Shown piece by piece: positions 54,004 to 64,000 of a stretch of DNA of 64,000 bases (positions are counted from its first letter, which is position 1; the number at the start of each line of letters is the position of its first letter). Origin of the DNA: an uncultured Pelagibacteraceae bacterium (GTDB taxonomy: Bacteria; Pseudomonadota; Alphaproteobacteria; Pelagibacterales; Pelagibacteraceae); contig CACIZU010000002.1 of the NCBI GenBank assembly GCA_902591185.1, positions 1 through 64,000 on the forward strand, written 5' to 3'. The notes under the pieces were generated by a model. It did no database searches. It saw nothing but the letters and a program-made list of their open reading frames with translations, and was not told the DNA's origin. The translations under genes were made by a program, and so were the position numbers.

Positions 54004-55284
54004 ATGAAGTTTTTTGAAACTTCTAAGTATCATTTATTAAAAAAATCAACTTATATAAGTTTAAGATGGATAGGTATAATTGGTCAATTTATATCAGTTA
54101 ACTTTGTTTATTTTTTTTTAAATTTTGAATTTGATTGTTTTACTTCTAATTTAATAATAATTTTAGGAATTTTAAGTAATTTATATTTAATTTTTATTTA
54201 TAAAAAAACTCAATTATCAGACAGATCAGCATTTCTTTTTTTAGTTTTAGATATATTCCAATTAGGAGTTTTGCTTTATTTAACAGGAGGTGTTAATAAT
54301 CCTTTTGTAATCTTTTTATTAATTCCAAGTGTTTTTTCATCATCAAATTTGAGCTTTAAAACAAATATTTTGCTTGTATTTTTAACCACTTTTATAATTA
54401 TTTTTCTCACATTTTACTCAGAAGATTTACCTGGTCCTATAAGAGATCATTTTCATATAAGTCCATATTATCATTATTCTATTCCAGTTTCTTTAATAAT
54501 TGCTTTAATTTTTTTAAATTATTTCGCTATGACATTTGGAGCACAATCTCGTCTAAGAAAAGAAGCTTTGGCAAAAATGGAAGAAGTAATGGCAAAAGAG
54601 CATGAGCTTTTATCTTTAGGTGGCCAAGCCGCTGCCGCTGCACATTCTTTGGGTACCCCACTTTCAACAATCAAGATTATAACGCAAGAACTTGTAAAAC
54701 AATTTAAAGGACAAAAAGATCTTAAAAAAGATATTGAGCTTTTGTTAAGCCAAGTAGAAAGATGTAATCAAATTCTAAAACGTTTAAGTTTAAATCCTGT
54801 AGAAGAGGATAATTTTATTGATAAAGATCTCACAATGAGAGATTACTTAAGTGAAATTATCTCTTCATTTAGAGAGATTAGTAAAAAAAATTTTAATTTT
54901 AATTTTGATCAATACTCAAATGATAAAAAAATAACAAAATCAATAGAAATTGTTTATGGTTTAAGAAATTTTATTGGTAATGCTAATAAATTTTCAAAAG
55001 AAAATGTTTATATAAATTTAAAAAGTGATAGTGAAATTACTGAAATTATAATTGAGGATGATGGCAATGGTTACCCAAAGGATATATTGCCAAAGATTGG
55101 AGAGCCATATTTAAGATCTAATGATTCAATAGAAAAGTCAAACACTGGACTTGGACTTGGATTATTTATTGGAAAAACACTTTTAGAAAAAAACTTTGCA
55201 TCTATAAATTGTAGGAATTCTAAAACTAGAAATGGTGCAGAAGTTATTGTCAGATGGAATAACAGAGATCTATTTAATATTTAA
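54004..55284 (+). CDS. regB: RegB/PrrB-type redox sensor histidine kinase
   Basis: '[13 protein letters not shown]' (GGxxNPF), H-box '[13 protein letters not shown]', '[15 protein letters not shown]'. Confidence 0.88.
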   Translation: MKFFETSKYHLLKKSTYISLRWIGIIGQFISVNFVYFFLNFEFDCFTSNLIIILGILSNLYLIFIYKKTQLSDRSAFLFLVLDIFQLGVLLYLTGGVNNPFVIFLLIPSVFSSSNLSFKTNILLVFLTTFIIIFLTFYSEDLPGPIRDHFHISPYYHYSIPVSLIIALIFLNYFAMTFGAQSRLRKEALAKMEEVMAKEHELLSLGGQAAAAAHSLGTPLSTIKIITQELVKQFKGQKDLKKDIELLLSQVERCNQILKRLSLNPVEEDNFIDKDLTMRDYLSEIISSFREISKKNFNFNFDQYSNDKKITKSIEIVYGLRNFIGNANKFSKENVYINLKSDSEITEIIIEDDGNGYPKDILPKIGEPYLRSNDSIEKSNTGLGLGLFIGKTLLEKNFASINCRNSKTRNGAEVIVRWNNRDLFNI

Positions 55285-57077
55285 TGAAATTTTTTTTTTG
55301 TATCAAACAAAGAGCTTAATTGAGATATCATTACATCACCCAACTCATTTACATCGGTAATTTTTATTGCTTTATTATAATATCTAGAAACGTCATGACC
55401 AATCCCAATTGCTAAAACCTCTATATCAGTTTTATTTTCCATAAATTTTACAATTTTCTTAAGATGTTTTTCTAAAAAGTCACCTGAATTGACAGAAAGA
55501 GTGGAGTCATCAACTGGTGCTCCATCAGAAATGACCATTAATATTTTTCTTTCTTCTTTTCTTTTCTTAATTCTATTGTAAGCCCACGAGATTGCCTCTC
55601 CATCTATATTTTCTTTGAGTAAACCTTCTTTAAGCATTAGACCTAAATTATTTTTAGCTTGTCGCCAGTGTGTGTCAGCACCTTTATATATTATGTGCCT
55701 TAAGTCGTTTAATCTTCCAGGTGTTTTAGGTTTGGAATTTTTGTTCCACAGCTCTCTACTTTGTCCCCCCTTCCAGTTTTTGGTAGTAAAACCCAAAATT
55801 TCAACTTTAACTGAACATCTTTCTAAAGTTCTAGATAATATGTCGGCACAAATTGCTGCAATGGTAATCGGCCTGCCTCTCATAGAGCCAGAATTATCGA
55901 TTAGTAAAGTTACTATTGTATCTTTAAATTCTAAATCTTTTTCTTTTTTAAACGAAAGAGAATTATATGGATCCATTATAATTCTTGGTAATTTTGAACT
56001 ATCAAGCAAACCTTCTTCTAGATCAAATTCCCATGTTCTATTTTGTTTAGCAAGTAATTGTCTTTGAAGTTTGTTTGCAAGTTTGGTTATGATATCTTGA
56101 AAACCAACTAATTGTTGGTCTAAAGTTCTTCTTAGTTTTAATGCTTCTTCAACATTCTCTAAATTTTCAGCTTTTGTAATTTCATCGTATTGTGAAGTAA
56201 AAATCTTGTAATTAAGATTGATATTATCAATATTTTTTTGAACAATTTGTTCTGAGCTTTTTTCATCTGATTCGTTATCTGAAAGCTGTTCATCTAGACT
56301 AAATTCATCAATATTATAATCGGCATCTAAAGAAGCTTGTGTTTCTTGATCATTGTTTTCATCTTTATTATCTTCAGATTCTTTATCCCGATCATCATTT
56401 GAAGGATTGTCTTGTCCTTGATCTTGGTTTTCTTCTTTTCTTTCATCATTTTCTTCACTTTGAAAGATATCCATTTCTTCTAAAATCTCTGAAAATCTTG
56501 AACTATAGTTATTTTGATTTTCTAAATTTTCCTGTAAGAATTTTTTGTGTTTATCTATTGATTTTTCAAAGTCTTTTTCCCAGAAATTTAACATTTTAGT
56601 TGTCAAAGAATTTAATTTAATTTGATGAAAGTTTTTAAGCATATAAAGCTCAAATGCCTCAGCAATAGGAACATCTTCTTTAGTTTTTAATTGATTTTTT
56701 TTATGATTGATTATTTGAGCATAATTTTCATTAAAATTTTTTTTTATTCCTCTAAGCATTTTTCCACCTAATGATTCATATCTGATTTTTTCAGCAATAT
56801 TATAAAGTGATCTTGATGAAGCATTAGTTGGTAAATTTTTTCTATAGATAGCATCATTAGAAAATTTTTTTTTTAGAGCAGCCGAATCTGTTTCAGCACG
56901 TAATCTAATAAGGTCACTTAGATTTGTTAAATTATCAATTTCAAATGTACTTAAATCTTTTGATTTTTTATTTTTAGAAGATTTATTAATTAAAGTAAAA
57001 TCATCAGAAATTACTTTTGCAGTTGATGTTAAAGCAAGTCTGAACTTTTCTTTTAAGTTAGTTTCTTTGTTGTTCAT
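55281..57077 (-). CDS. cobT: CobT-like cobaltochelatase subunit / VWA-domain protein
   Basis: acidic low-complexity middle, MIDAS '[18 protein letters not shown]', adjacent cobS. Confidence 0.92.
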   Translation of the reverse strand: MNNKETNLKEKFRLALTSTAKVISDDFTLINKSSKNKKSKDLSTFEIDNLTNLSDLIRLRAETDSAALKKKFSNDAIYRKNLPTNASSRSLYNIAEKIRYESLGGKMLRGIKKNFNENYAQIINHKKNQLKTKEDVPIAEAFELYMLKNFHQIKLNSLTTKMLNFWEKDFEKSIDKHKKFLQENLENQNNYSSRFSEILEEMDIFQSEENDERKEENQDQGQDNPSNDDRDKESEDNKDENNDQETQASLDADYNIDEFSLDEQLSDNESDEKSSEQIVQKNIDNINLNYKIFTSQYDEITKAENLENVEEALKLRRTLDQQLVGFQDIITKLANKLQRQLLAKQNRTWEFDLEEGLLDSSKLPRIIMDPYNSLSFKKEKDLEFKDTIVTLLIDNSGSMRGRPITIAAICADILSRTLERCSVKVEILGFTTKNWKGGQSRELWNKNSKPKTPGRLNDLRHIIYKGADTHWRQAKNNLGLMLKEGLLKENIDGEAISWAYNRIKKRKEERKILMVISDGAPVDDSTLSVNSGDFLEKHLKKIVKFMENKTDIEVLAIGIGHDVSRYYNKAIKITDVNELGDVMISQLSSLFDTKKKFH

Positions 57078-58052
57078 TTAAATTTGAATATTTGCCAATG
57101 ACTCTGGCAATTCTTCACCAAAACATCTTTGATAATATTCTGCGATAGTATTTTTTTCTATGTCATCGCATTTATTAAGGAAAGTTACTCTAAAAGCATA
57201 ACCTGTATCTTTAAAAATTTCTGAATTTTCAGCCCAATGCATAACAGTTCTTGGACTCATTACTGTTGAAATATCACCTGCAATAAATCCTTTTCTAGTC
57301 AAAGAGGCTACTTTAATCATGTTAGCAACTTTTTCTTTACCTTTTGCGTTATTAAGATTTTTATTTTTTGCCAAAACTATATCCAATTCTCTTTCAAGGC
57401 TAAGATAGTTTAAAGTTGTTACAATATTCCATCTATCCATCTGTCCTTGATTTATTTGTTGAGTTCCGTGATAAAGGCCGGTTGTGTCACCGAGACCAAC
57501 CGTATTAGATGTGGCAAATAATCTAAAAAATTTATTTTGTTTAATAACTTTATTTTTATCTAGTAATGTGAAATTACCTTCAGCTTCTAAAACTCTTTGA
57601 ATTACAAACATTACATCTGGCCTTCCAGCATCATATTCATCAAAAACAAGAGCCACAGCGTTTTGTATAGACCAAGGTAAAATCCCTTCATTAAATTGGG
57701 TGACTTGTTTCCCATCTTTGAGAACAATCGCGTCTTTTCCAATTAAATCTATTCTACTCACATGACTGTCTAAGTTAACACGTATACAAGGCCAATTTAA
57801 TCTCGCTGCAATTTGTTCTATATGAGTAGATTTTCCAGTTCCATGATATCCTTGAACCAAAACTCTTTTATTGTAAGCAAATCCAGAGATGATTGCTAGA
57901 GTGGTATCTCTATCAAATTTGTAACTTTTATCTATTTCAGGAACATATTCATTTTTTTTTGAAAAAGCATCTACTTCCATTTCGGAATCAATTCCAAAAG
58001 TTTGTTTTAATGAAATTTTAATATCCGGTTGTATGTTAAGATTTGGTGTCAA
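57078..58052 (-). CDS. cobS: CobS-like cobaltochelatase AAA+ ATPase
   Basis: '[51 protein letters not shown]'. Confidence 0.94.
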   Translation of the reverse strand: MTPNLNIQPDIKISLKQTFGIDSEMEVDAFSKKNEYVPEIDKSYKFDRDTTLAIISGFAYNKRVLVQGYHGTGKSTHIEQIAARLNWPCIRVNLDSHVSRIDLIGKDAIVLKDGKQVTQFNEGILPWSIQNAVALVFDEYDAGRPDVMFVIQRVLEAEGNFTLLDKNKVIKQNKFFRLFATSNTVGLGDTTGLYHGTQQINQGQMDRWNIVTTLNYLSLERELDIVLAKNKNLNNAKGKEKVANMIKVASLTRKGFIAGDISTVMSPRTVMHWAENSEIFKDTGYAFRVTFLNKCDDIEKNTIAEYYQRCFGEELPESLANIQI

Positions 58053-58569
58053 TTTTTTCTCTATATGTGTTTTTAAGTTGTGTATAAGCTAGCGTAATTA
58101 GTTTTAGTTTTTCCTCGTATTTTTTGTTCCCAGAATTCATATCAGGGTGAAATTTTTTGACAAGCACTTTGAATTTATCCTGTATTTTTTTCCATTTTAA
58201 ACCTACAGAAACCCCTAATATACTAAAAGCTTTGATATCTCTATGATTAAATTTAAATTGATGCATATGATCATAGTCGTCATTAATTTTATCTTTATCG
58301 AATTCTTCTCTCAGAGTGTTATTCCAAAGTACTTTAAAGAAATTATCTGAAGAGCTAAAACTTTGTGTGGGCTTATGCCAGATCATATCAGACTTTAAAA
58401 AATTCAAAACTTGATCATCATTCATTCCTGAAAAATAATTCCAATTTTTATTAAATTCCTTTACATGTTCAAGACAAAGCATTCTATACTTTTTGCTATT
58501 ATCTTTTTCAATTGGTGCCTTATAATTACCAATTTCATTACAATTATTCCAGTCACAAATATTTTTCAT
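58036..58569 (-). CDS. DnaJ-domain protein
   Basis: C-terminal J-domain '[53 protein letters not shown]' (HPD). Confidence 0.88.
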   Translation of the reverse strand: MKNICDWNNCNEIGNYKAPIEKDNSKKYRMLCLEHVKEFNKNWNYFSGMNDDQVLNFLKSDMIWHKPTQSFSSSDNFFKVLWNNTLREEFDKDKINDDYDHMHQFKFNHRDIKAFSILGVSVGLKWKKIQDKFKVLVKKFHPDMNSGNKKYEEKLKLITLAYTQLKNTYREKIDTKS

Positions 58570-58586
58570 GATATATAATAATATTT

Positions 58587-58847
58587 ATGGATATAAATCA
58601 GTTAATTGCAATTATAAAAAACAAACTACAAAATCAAATTGATATTGAAAGTATTAATATTGACGACAAATCATTTCTTCATAAAAATCATGCCAGTGAT
58701 CAAGAGGGTAAATTTCATTTAAAGATTACCTTAAAATCTCTTGAACTAAAAAAATTGTCTAAAATAGAGAGCAACAAAAAGGTTTATAAAGTTTTAGATC
58801 AAGAATTAAAAGAATTTATACACTCAATACAAATTTTAATTACTTAA
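58587..58847 (+). CDS. bolA: BolA family protein
   Basis: 'IESINIDDKSFLHKNHASDQEGKFHLKITLKS'. Confidence 0.85.
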   Translation: MDINQLIAIIKNKLQNQIDIESINIDDKSFLHKNHASDQEGKFHLKITLKSLELKKLSKIESNKKVYKVLDQELKEFIHSIQILIT

Positions 58848-59942
58848 TTCTTTTTTTAAAAATAAACCTACTCTTTTTTTGCTAAATTCTTTATTAATTA
58901 AAGGAGAACCAATTTTTTTTAATAAAACAAGATTAATTTTATTTGAATTATTTTTTTTATCTTTAAGCATAAAGGATAGAATTTTATTTAAATCTTTAAC
59001 TTTAAAAAATTTATTTAAATTATATGGTAAGTTACAGTTGTAGATATGATTTATAATTGAATTACGCTCTTTTTTTTTGAGCAAATTGTTCTTTAAACTA
59101 AAATTTAAAGCTGTTTTCATTCCAAAAATAACTGCTTCTCCATGATTTAGTTTTTTTGAATAACCTAAGGATGCTTCATAAGCATGAGCAAACGTGTGTC
59201 CAAAGTTTAAAATTTTTCTTAATCCTTTCTCTTTCTCATCTTTTTCAACAATATTTCTTTTGATTTTACAGCTTTCATGAATAGTTTTTTCAATAAATGG
59301 AGATGAAAGATTAAATATTTTTTTACTATTTTTATTTAAAAAATTATAAAAATTTTTATTAGCAATTAGAGAATGTTTTAAAATTTCACCATAACCACAA
59401 ATTATTTCTCTTTTTGGAAGAGTTTTTAGAAATTGAATATCAGTAATAACTAAATTTGGTTGATAGAAACTGCCTATTAAATTTTTTCCATATTTAGTAT
59501 TTACTCCAGTTTTTCCTCCGATAGAGGAATCAACTTGAGATAAAAGAGTAGTTGGCACATTTATAAATTTCATGCCCCTCTTAAATAAGCTAGCTGTAAA
59601 ACCACTTACGTCACCTGTTATTCCGCCACCTATAGAAATTAAACAGTCGTTCCTAGAAAAATTTTTATTTAGCAAGATATTTAAAATTTTGTTTACACTA
59701 TTCATATTTTTATTAATTTCACTTGCTTTAAAAAAATAAACATAGACATTTTTTTTATTTAAGGATTTTTTAACTTTAGAAATAATTTTTTTTGAAATTT
59801 TTTTGTCAACGATAAGCAAACATTGTTTGAAGTTAAGTGAATTATCTTTGATAATTTTTGAAATACTCGATATCAAGTTAGATCCAATTATAATTGGATA
59901 AGCTTGAGTTTTTGTTTTAATTTTTAACTTAATTTGTCTCAT
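58836..59942 (-). CDS. aroB: 3-dehydroquinate synthase
   Basis: 'SIGGGITGDVSGFTASLFKRGMKFINVPTTLLSQVDSSIGGKTGVN'. Confidence 0.96.
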   Translation of the reverse strand: MRQIKLKIKTKTQAYPIIIGSNLISSISKIIKDNSLNFKQCLLIVDKKISKKIISKVKKSLNKKNVYVYFFKASEINKNMNSVNKILNILLNKNFSRNDCLISIGGGITGDVSGFTASLFKRGMKFINVPTTLLSQVDSSIGGKTGVNTKYGKNLIGSFYQPNLVITDIQFLKTLPKREIICGYGEILKHSLIANKNFYNFLNKNSKKIFNLSSPFIEKTIHESCKIKRNIVEKDEKEKGLRKILNFGHTFAHAYEASLGYSKKLNHGEAVIFGMKTALNFSLKNNLLKKKERNSIINHIYNCNLPYNLNKFFKVKDLNKILSFMLKDKKNNSNKINLVLLKKIGSPLINKEFSKKRVGLFLKKELSN

Positions 59943-60441
59943 AAATTTTTAAAATTTTGTTAACAATTTCATTTTTAGATAGATTATCACATTTAATTTC
60001 ATGTAAAGCTTTAGAATAAATGTTAGATCGTTTTTTTATTAAATCAATTAATTCATTATCTGTTGCATTAAAAGCCAAAGGTCTTTTTTTGCTATTTTTA
60101 ATTCTATTTATCAATATTTTATCGTCCCAATTTAGCCAAAAAGAGAAATGATTTTTTAAAATCTCTTTTCTTATATTTTTATTTATAAATGATCCACCTC
60201 CAATAGAAATAACTGTCGAACTTAATTTCAATTTTTTTAAAGTAATTTCCTCTTCAAATTTTCTAAAATAGGCTTCACCCTTGGTTTCAAATATTTTTTT
60301 AACAGATATTCCTAATTCTTTTTCAATTTCTTTATCAATATCGACGAAATCTAATTTTAATTTTGTTGCAATGAGTGAACCGATAGAACTCTTTCCAGAT
60401 CCCATCATTCCTAAAAAAACAAGATTTTCTTTTGATTTCAT
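59929..60441 (-). CDS. aroK: Shikimate kinase (start trimmed from ORF-track 60504)
   Basis: 'MKSKENLVFLGMMGSGKSSIGSLIATKL' P-loop; 'VDIDKEIE'; 'VISIGGGSF'. Confidence 0.92.
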   Translation of the reverse strand: MKSKENLVFLGMMGSGKSSIGSLIATKLKLDFVDIDKEIEKELGISVKKIFETKGEAYFRKFEEEITLKKLKLSSTVISIGGGSFINKNIRKEILKNHFSFWLNWDDKILINRIKNSKKRPLAFNATDNELIDLIKKRSNIYSKALHEIKCDNLSKNEIVNKILKIYETN

Positions 60442-60498
60442 AAGTTTCTTTATTGAAAAAACACAAATATGTCTTAATTTGAAATTAACTAAAGTTAT

Positions 60499-60681
60499 AT
60501 GCAATTTAATAAAATTACAAGTTCAGGCAAAACTAATATAGCTGTACTAGTCGTTAAATCTATTATTGGGCTTGCAGTTATTTTAGGTCTTGTTTTTTTT
60601 CTTAATAAAATTGATTTTCCAGCCCCAAAAAAAGAAATAGAAAAAATTATCCAAAATGAAAATTTTAAAATTGTTAAATAA
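60499..60681 (+). CDS. 60-aa single-pass membrane small protein
   Basis: single hydrophobic helix 'IAVLVVKSIIGLAVILGLVFFLNKI'; overlaps the next ORF by 26 nt. Confidence 0.55.
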   Translation: MQFNKITSSGKTNIAVLVVKSIIGLAVILGLVFFLNKIDFPAPKKEIEKIIQNENFKIVK

Positions 60682-62410
60682 GAAAAATTTATCAATTATA
60701 ACTATTTACTTACTGTCATCTATCTCTCTAATTGCCGAGAATAAGCCCATAGATATTTGGAACATAGAAAAAAAGGAGGTAGAAGTTGCTACTGAAGAAA
60801 TTTTATCGCTAGAAAAAATATCTGAAAACAGTATTTATAAAATGCAAGCAGATAAAAAAAAAAATTCTATTAAATTAGATCAAGAATTAGACTCAAAAGA
60901 AATTAAAATTGCAGGATTATATGATCCAGAAGAATATGGCTTGAGTATTAATATGTGGTCAAATTCAGATGGTTTAAAATTAAGAAATCTTTTTGATAAA
61001 ATAAATAAGTATAATCTATCAAAAGATGCTTCTGAAATTCTTAATATCTCAATGTTGACGAATGCATATTATCCAAATCAAAATATTACAGAACAAGAGT
61101 TTTTAAATTTTAAATCAGAATGGTTAATTAAAGACTCAAACTTTGAACTGATTGAAAAATATCTAATAAAAAATCAAATTATAAATTTACATCCAAATTT
61201 GACTAGATATTTGGTTGACAGATATTTATCACAATCAAATGTAAAAAAATCATGTGAAATTTTTTCTAAGATAAACGAACCTATTGAAGATGATTACTTA
61301 TCAAAATTTAATTTATATTGTTTAATCAATTATGGTAGAAATGAAGAAGCACAACTAATTTTAGATTTAAAAAAAGAGTTAGGTTTTCAAGATGATTATT
61401 ATGAAGAAAAAATTAATTATTTATTTGGTTATATAGAAGAGGTTAATAAAGAAATTTCAGAAAAATCTATTTTAGATTTTCATTTAGCTCATAGAACTAA
61501 TACTGAATTTTCTTATGAGCCTAACAAGGAAACACCAAAATTAATTTGGAAATATCTATCAACATCAAATTTACTTTATAATATTCAGGATATTGAAATT
61601 ACTGATTTTGATAAAATTTCAACAATAGAAAAAGCTACTCATGATAAAAATTATTCAGAAGAAGAGTTATTTGAGTTTTATAAGCGATTTCAATTTAGTT
61701 TAAATCAATTACTAAATACCAAAGAGTCTTATAAATCTTTATTTCCAATAGAAGGAAGAGCTCTTGTGTATCAAAGGTTGCTTTTAACTGAAGAGCCAAA
61801 GTTAAAACTTGAGTTGATTAAAATTTTAAAGGATATATTTGAAGAAGAAGGTATCGGTAATGCATTTGATGAAGAATTGAAAAATTTTTTAAACCAAATA
61901 GATGAAGAAGATATCCCATCTAATTTCACGACTTTTTATAATGATAATGTTAAAAATGAAGATGTCATTGATAAAAAGATTAAATTTAATAACAAAGTTT
62001 TACATCAATCTAAGTTAGTAAATTATTTTAATGGAGATTATGCAAAATCTAAAGTTGAGGAAGATCTAAATAAATTTTTAAAAAAAATTAAAAAGGATAA
62101 AAAATATTTCTTATCTAAAAAAGATATAATTTTTATTGAAGCATTAAAATCAGATGGAATAAAAATTTCAAAAAAATATGAAGGTCTATACGAAATAAAT
62201 AAATCTGAAATGCCAGCAGATATCCAGTTAATGATAGATAATAAAGAAATAGGAGCAGCATTATTAAGAGTTGTAGAAGTGATTGGTCCAGAAAAAATAG
62301 AAGATATTGACGATGATACTGTTTATTTTATAATTAATACTTTAAATCAATTAAATGTTGATTTAATTAGAAATAAACTTTTGCTAAAAGTTCTTCCTTT
62401 AAAAGTTTAG
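60656..62410 (+). CDS. Uncharacterised protein with N-terminal signal/TM sequence
   Basis: 584-aa ORF, hydrophobic N-terminus followed by helical repeat-like sequence; no family recognised. Confidence 0.8.
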   Translation: MKILKLLNKKNLSIITIYLLSSISLIAENKPIDIWNIEKKEVEVATEEILSLEKISENSIYKMQADKKKNSIKLDQELDSKEIKIAGLYDPEEYGLSINMWSNSDGLKLRNLFDKINKYNLSKDASEILNISMLTNAYYPNQNITEQEFLNFKSEWLIKDSNFELIEKYLIKNQIINLHPNLTRYLVDRYLSQSNVKKSCEIFSKINEPIEDDYLSKFNLYCLINYGRNEEAQLILDLKKELGFQDDYYEEKINYLFGYIEEVNKEISEKSILDFHLAHRTNTEFSYEPNKETPKLIWKYLSTSNLLYNIQDIEITDFDKISTIEKATHDKNYSEEELFEFYKRFQFSLNQLLNTKESYKSLFPIEGRALVYQRLLLTEEPKLKLELIKILKDIFEEEGIGNAFDEELKNFLNQIDEEDIPSNFTTFYNDNVKNEDVIDKKIKFNNKVLHQSKLVNYFNGDYAKSKVEEDLNKFLKKIKKDKKYFLSKKDIIFIEALKSDGIKISKKYEGLYEINKSEMPADIQLMIDNKEIGAALLRVVEVIGPEKIEDIDDDTVYFIINTLNQLNVDLIRNKLLLKVLPLKV

Positions 62411-62435
62411 AAATTATAATAAAATAAACTCATTA

Positions 62436-62951
62436 ATGGCTATTAAAACTATCATAATCGAACCAAATAAATTGCTTAGACAGATTTCAAAACCTGTCAA
62501 GAATGTTGGTAAAGAAGAACAGCAACTCATGGATGAAATGTTGGAAACAATGTACGACGCTAATGGAATAGGTCTTGCAGCAATTCAAATAGGTATTCCA
62601 AAAAGAATTATAGTAATGGATATTGGTAAAGATGAAAAAAAAGAACCCAGATATTTTGTTAATCCAATTATTTTGAATAAAGATCCAATTAAAAATACAC
62701 ATGAAGAAGGATGTTTGTCGGTGCCAGAGCAATTTGCGGAAATAGATAGACCAAGTAAATGCGAGGTAGAGTATCTTGATTATAATGGAAAAAAACAATT
62801 ATTAAAAGCTGATGGACTACTTGCAACATGTATTCAGCATGAAATGGATCATTTAGAAGGAATATTATTTATTGATTACCTATCAAAATTAAAAAAATCC
62901 ATGATTATAAAAAAACTATCTAAATTAAAATCAAATACTGCAGTCTTTTAA
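62436..62951 (+). CDS. def: Peptide deformylase
   Basis: 'GIGLAAIQIG', 'EEGCLSVPEQ', 'CIQHEMDHLEGILFIDYLS'. Confidence 0.97.
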   Translation: MAIKTIIIEPNKLLRQISKPVKNVGKEEQQLMDEMLETMYDANGIGLAAIQIGIPKRIIVMDIGKDEKKEPRYFVNPIILNKDPIKNTHEEGCLSVPEQFAEIDRPSKCEVEYLDYNGKKQLLKADGLLATCIQHEMDHLEGILFIDYLSKLKKSMIIKKLSKLKSNTAVF

Positions 62952-62954
62952 TTG

Positions 62955-63878
62955 ATGGCAAAAAAGATTGTTTTTATGGGCACGCCAATGTTTGCTGTAC
63001 CCATTTTGAAATCATTATATCAAAATGGTTATCCAATATCAGATGTATATACACAACCTCCTCAAAAATCACAGAGGGGACAGAAAATAAATAAATCGCC
63101 CATACAAGGTATTGCCGAAACTTTAAATTTAGATTTTAGAACTCCAAAATATTTAAAAGATAATAATGAAGAATATGAATATTTTAAAAGTATAGATGTT
63201 GATCTTGCAATAGTTGTTGCTTATGGACAAATCATTCCAAAAGAATTTCTAAGTTTAACTAAAAAAGGATTTATTAATATTCATGCATCTCTTTTGCCAA
63301 AATGGAGAGGAGCAGCGCCTATACAAAGATCTATAATGAATCTTGATAAAGAGACAGGAATTAGTGTTATGAAAATAGCAGAACAACTTGATACAGGTCC
63401 AGTATGCAATACTTATAAAATAAATTTAGAAAACAATTTAAACGCCAGTGATGTTGCCGACAAATTATCTTCAATAGCAGCTGAGAAAATATTAGATAAT
63501 ATTGATAATATTTTGGAAGATAAAGCAAAATTTATTGATCAAGATAATTCAAAAGCAACATATGCATCTAAAATTCAAAAGACTGAAGGTGAAATAAATT
63601 GGAATAATGAGGCAAAAATTATTATTGGAAAAATAAATGGTTTATATCCTGTGCCAGGTGCATTCTTTATATATAAAGGAGAAAGATACAAAATTTTAAA
63701 AGCAGAAATTGGTGATGGTATTGGAAAACCAGGAGAAATTATTTCTGATTATTTAGAGGTTGTTTGTGGGGGTAAACAGACAATAAAAATTAAAGAAATA
63801 CAAAGACAAGGAAAAAAGCCTCAAAATATTGGTGAATTTAGGCTTGGTTCGCAAATAAAAAAGGGCACAGTTATTTAA
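62955..63878 (+). CDS. fmt: Methionyl-tRNA formyltransferase (ATG at 62955; track starts at the TTG before)
   Basis: 'KIVFMGTPMFAVPIL', 'INIHASLLPKWRGAAPIQRSIM'. Confidence 0.97.
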   Translation: MAKKIVFMGTPMFAVPILKSLYQNGYPISDVYTQPPQKSQRGQKINKSPIQGIAETLNLDFRTPKYLKDNNEEYEYFKSIDVDLAIVVAYGQIIPKEFLSLTKKGFINIHASLLPKWRGAAPIQRSIMNLDKETGISVMKIAEQLDTGPVCNTYKINLENNLNASDVADKLSSIAAEKILDNIDNILEDKAKFIDQDNSKATYASKIQKTEGEINWNNEAKIIIGKINGLYPVPGAFFIYKGERYKILKAEIGDGIGKPGEIISDYLEVVCGGKQTIKIKEIQRQGKKPQNIGEFRLGSQIKKGTVI

Positions 63879-64000
63879 ATGGCTAGGTATCAACTCCTTA
63901 TTGAATATGTGGGTACAGATTTTAGAGGGTGGCAAATTCAAAAAAAAGGATCAACTATTCAAGGGCTTATTCAAGAAAAACTCACAAAACTTCTAAAAGA
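63879..64000 (+). CDS. truA: tRNA pseudouridine synthase A, partial at window edge
   Basis: '[40 protein letters not shown]'; ATG overlaps fmt stop. Confidence 0.85.
   Translation, partial: MARYQLLIEYVGTDFRGWQIQKKGSTIQGLIQEKLTKLLK

Noticed and set aside
55615-56599. Two ORFs antisense to cobT
   Set aside because: Antisense shadows of a conserved coding gene; composition is not protein-like.
60495-60695. 66-aa ORF on minus strand upstream of aroK
   Set aside because: Antisense to the small membrane protein ORF, which has the better coding pattern; neither is proven.

Overview
AT-rich, tightly packed bacterial chromosomal window. Gene content and style suggest a streamlined alphaproteobacterium of the SAR11/Pelagibacterales type (inference from the sequence only; no search was run). 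Most of it is core: fadD-like ligase, suv3-like helicase/terB-like/fdxA/carD operon, acetoacetyl-CoA synthetase, TAXI-TRAP transporter, guaC, aceE-aceF, gltD-gltB, thrS-infC-rpmI-rplT-pheS-pheT-lepA, gyrB, regB-like kinase, cobS-cobT-dnaJ-like/bolA, aroK-aroB, def-fmt-truA. There are three tRNA genes (Leu-CAA, Arg-ACG, Ser-GGA). Between lepA and gyrB (about 38.2-51.8 kb) lies a surface-polysaccharide island. Its centre (42.98-48.82 kb) is a gene string I consider the best candidate for an undescribed system: a PFK-fold kinase, a protein joining an N-terminal glycosyltransferase to a C-terminal uronate-isomerase (UxaC)-like domain, a sugar nucleotidyltransferase, and an AsnB-type amidotransferase. 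Other notable points: a lipoyl domain fused to the N-terminus of the homodimeric-type AceE; an unlisted 31-aa Lys/Arg/Ala-only protein beside a CarD protein with a repeated lysine-rich N-terminus; four convergent gene pairs whose stop codons share a palindromic TTAA/CTAG; a CDS starting 7 nt after a tRNA CCA; and a GyrB apparently lacking the long proteobacterial C-terminal insert. No CRISPR arrays, rRNA genes, transposases, integrases or phage genes were recognised.
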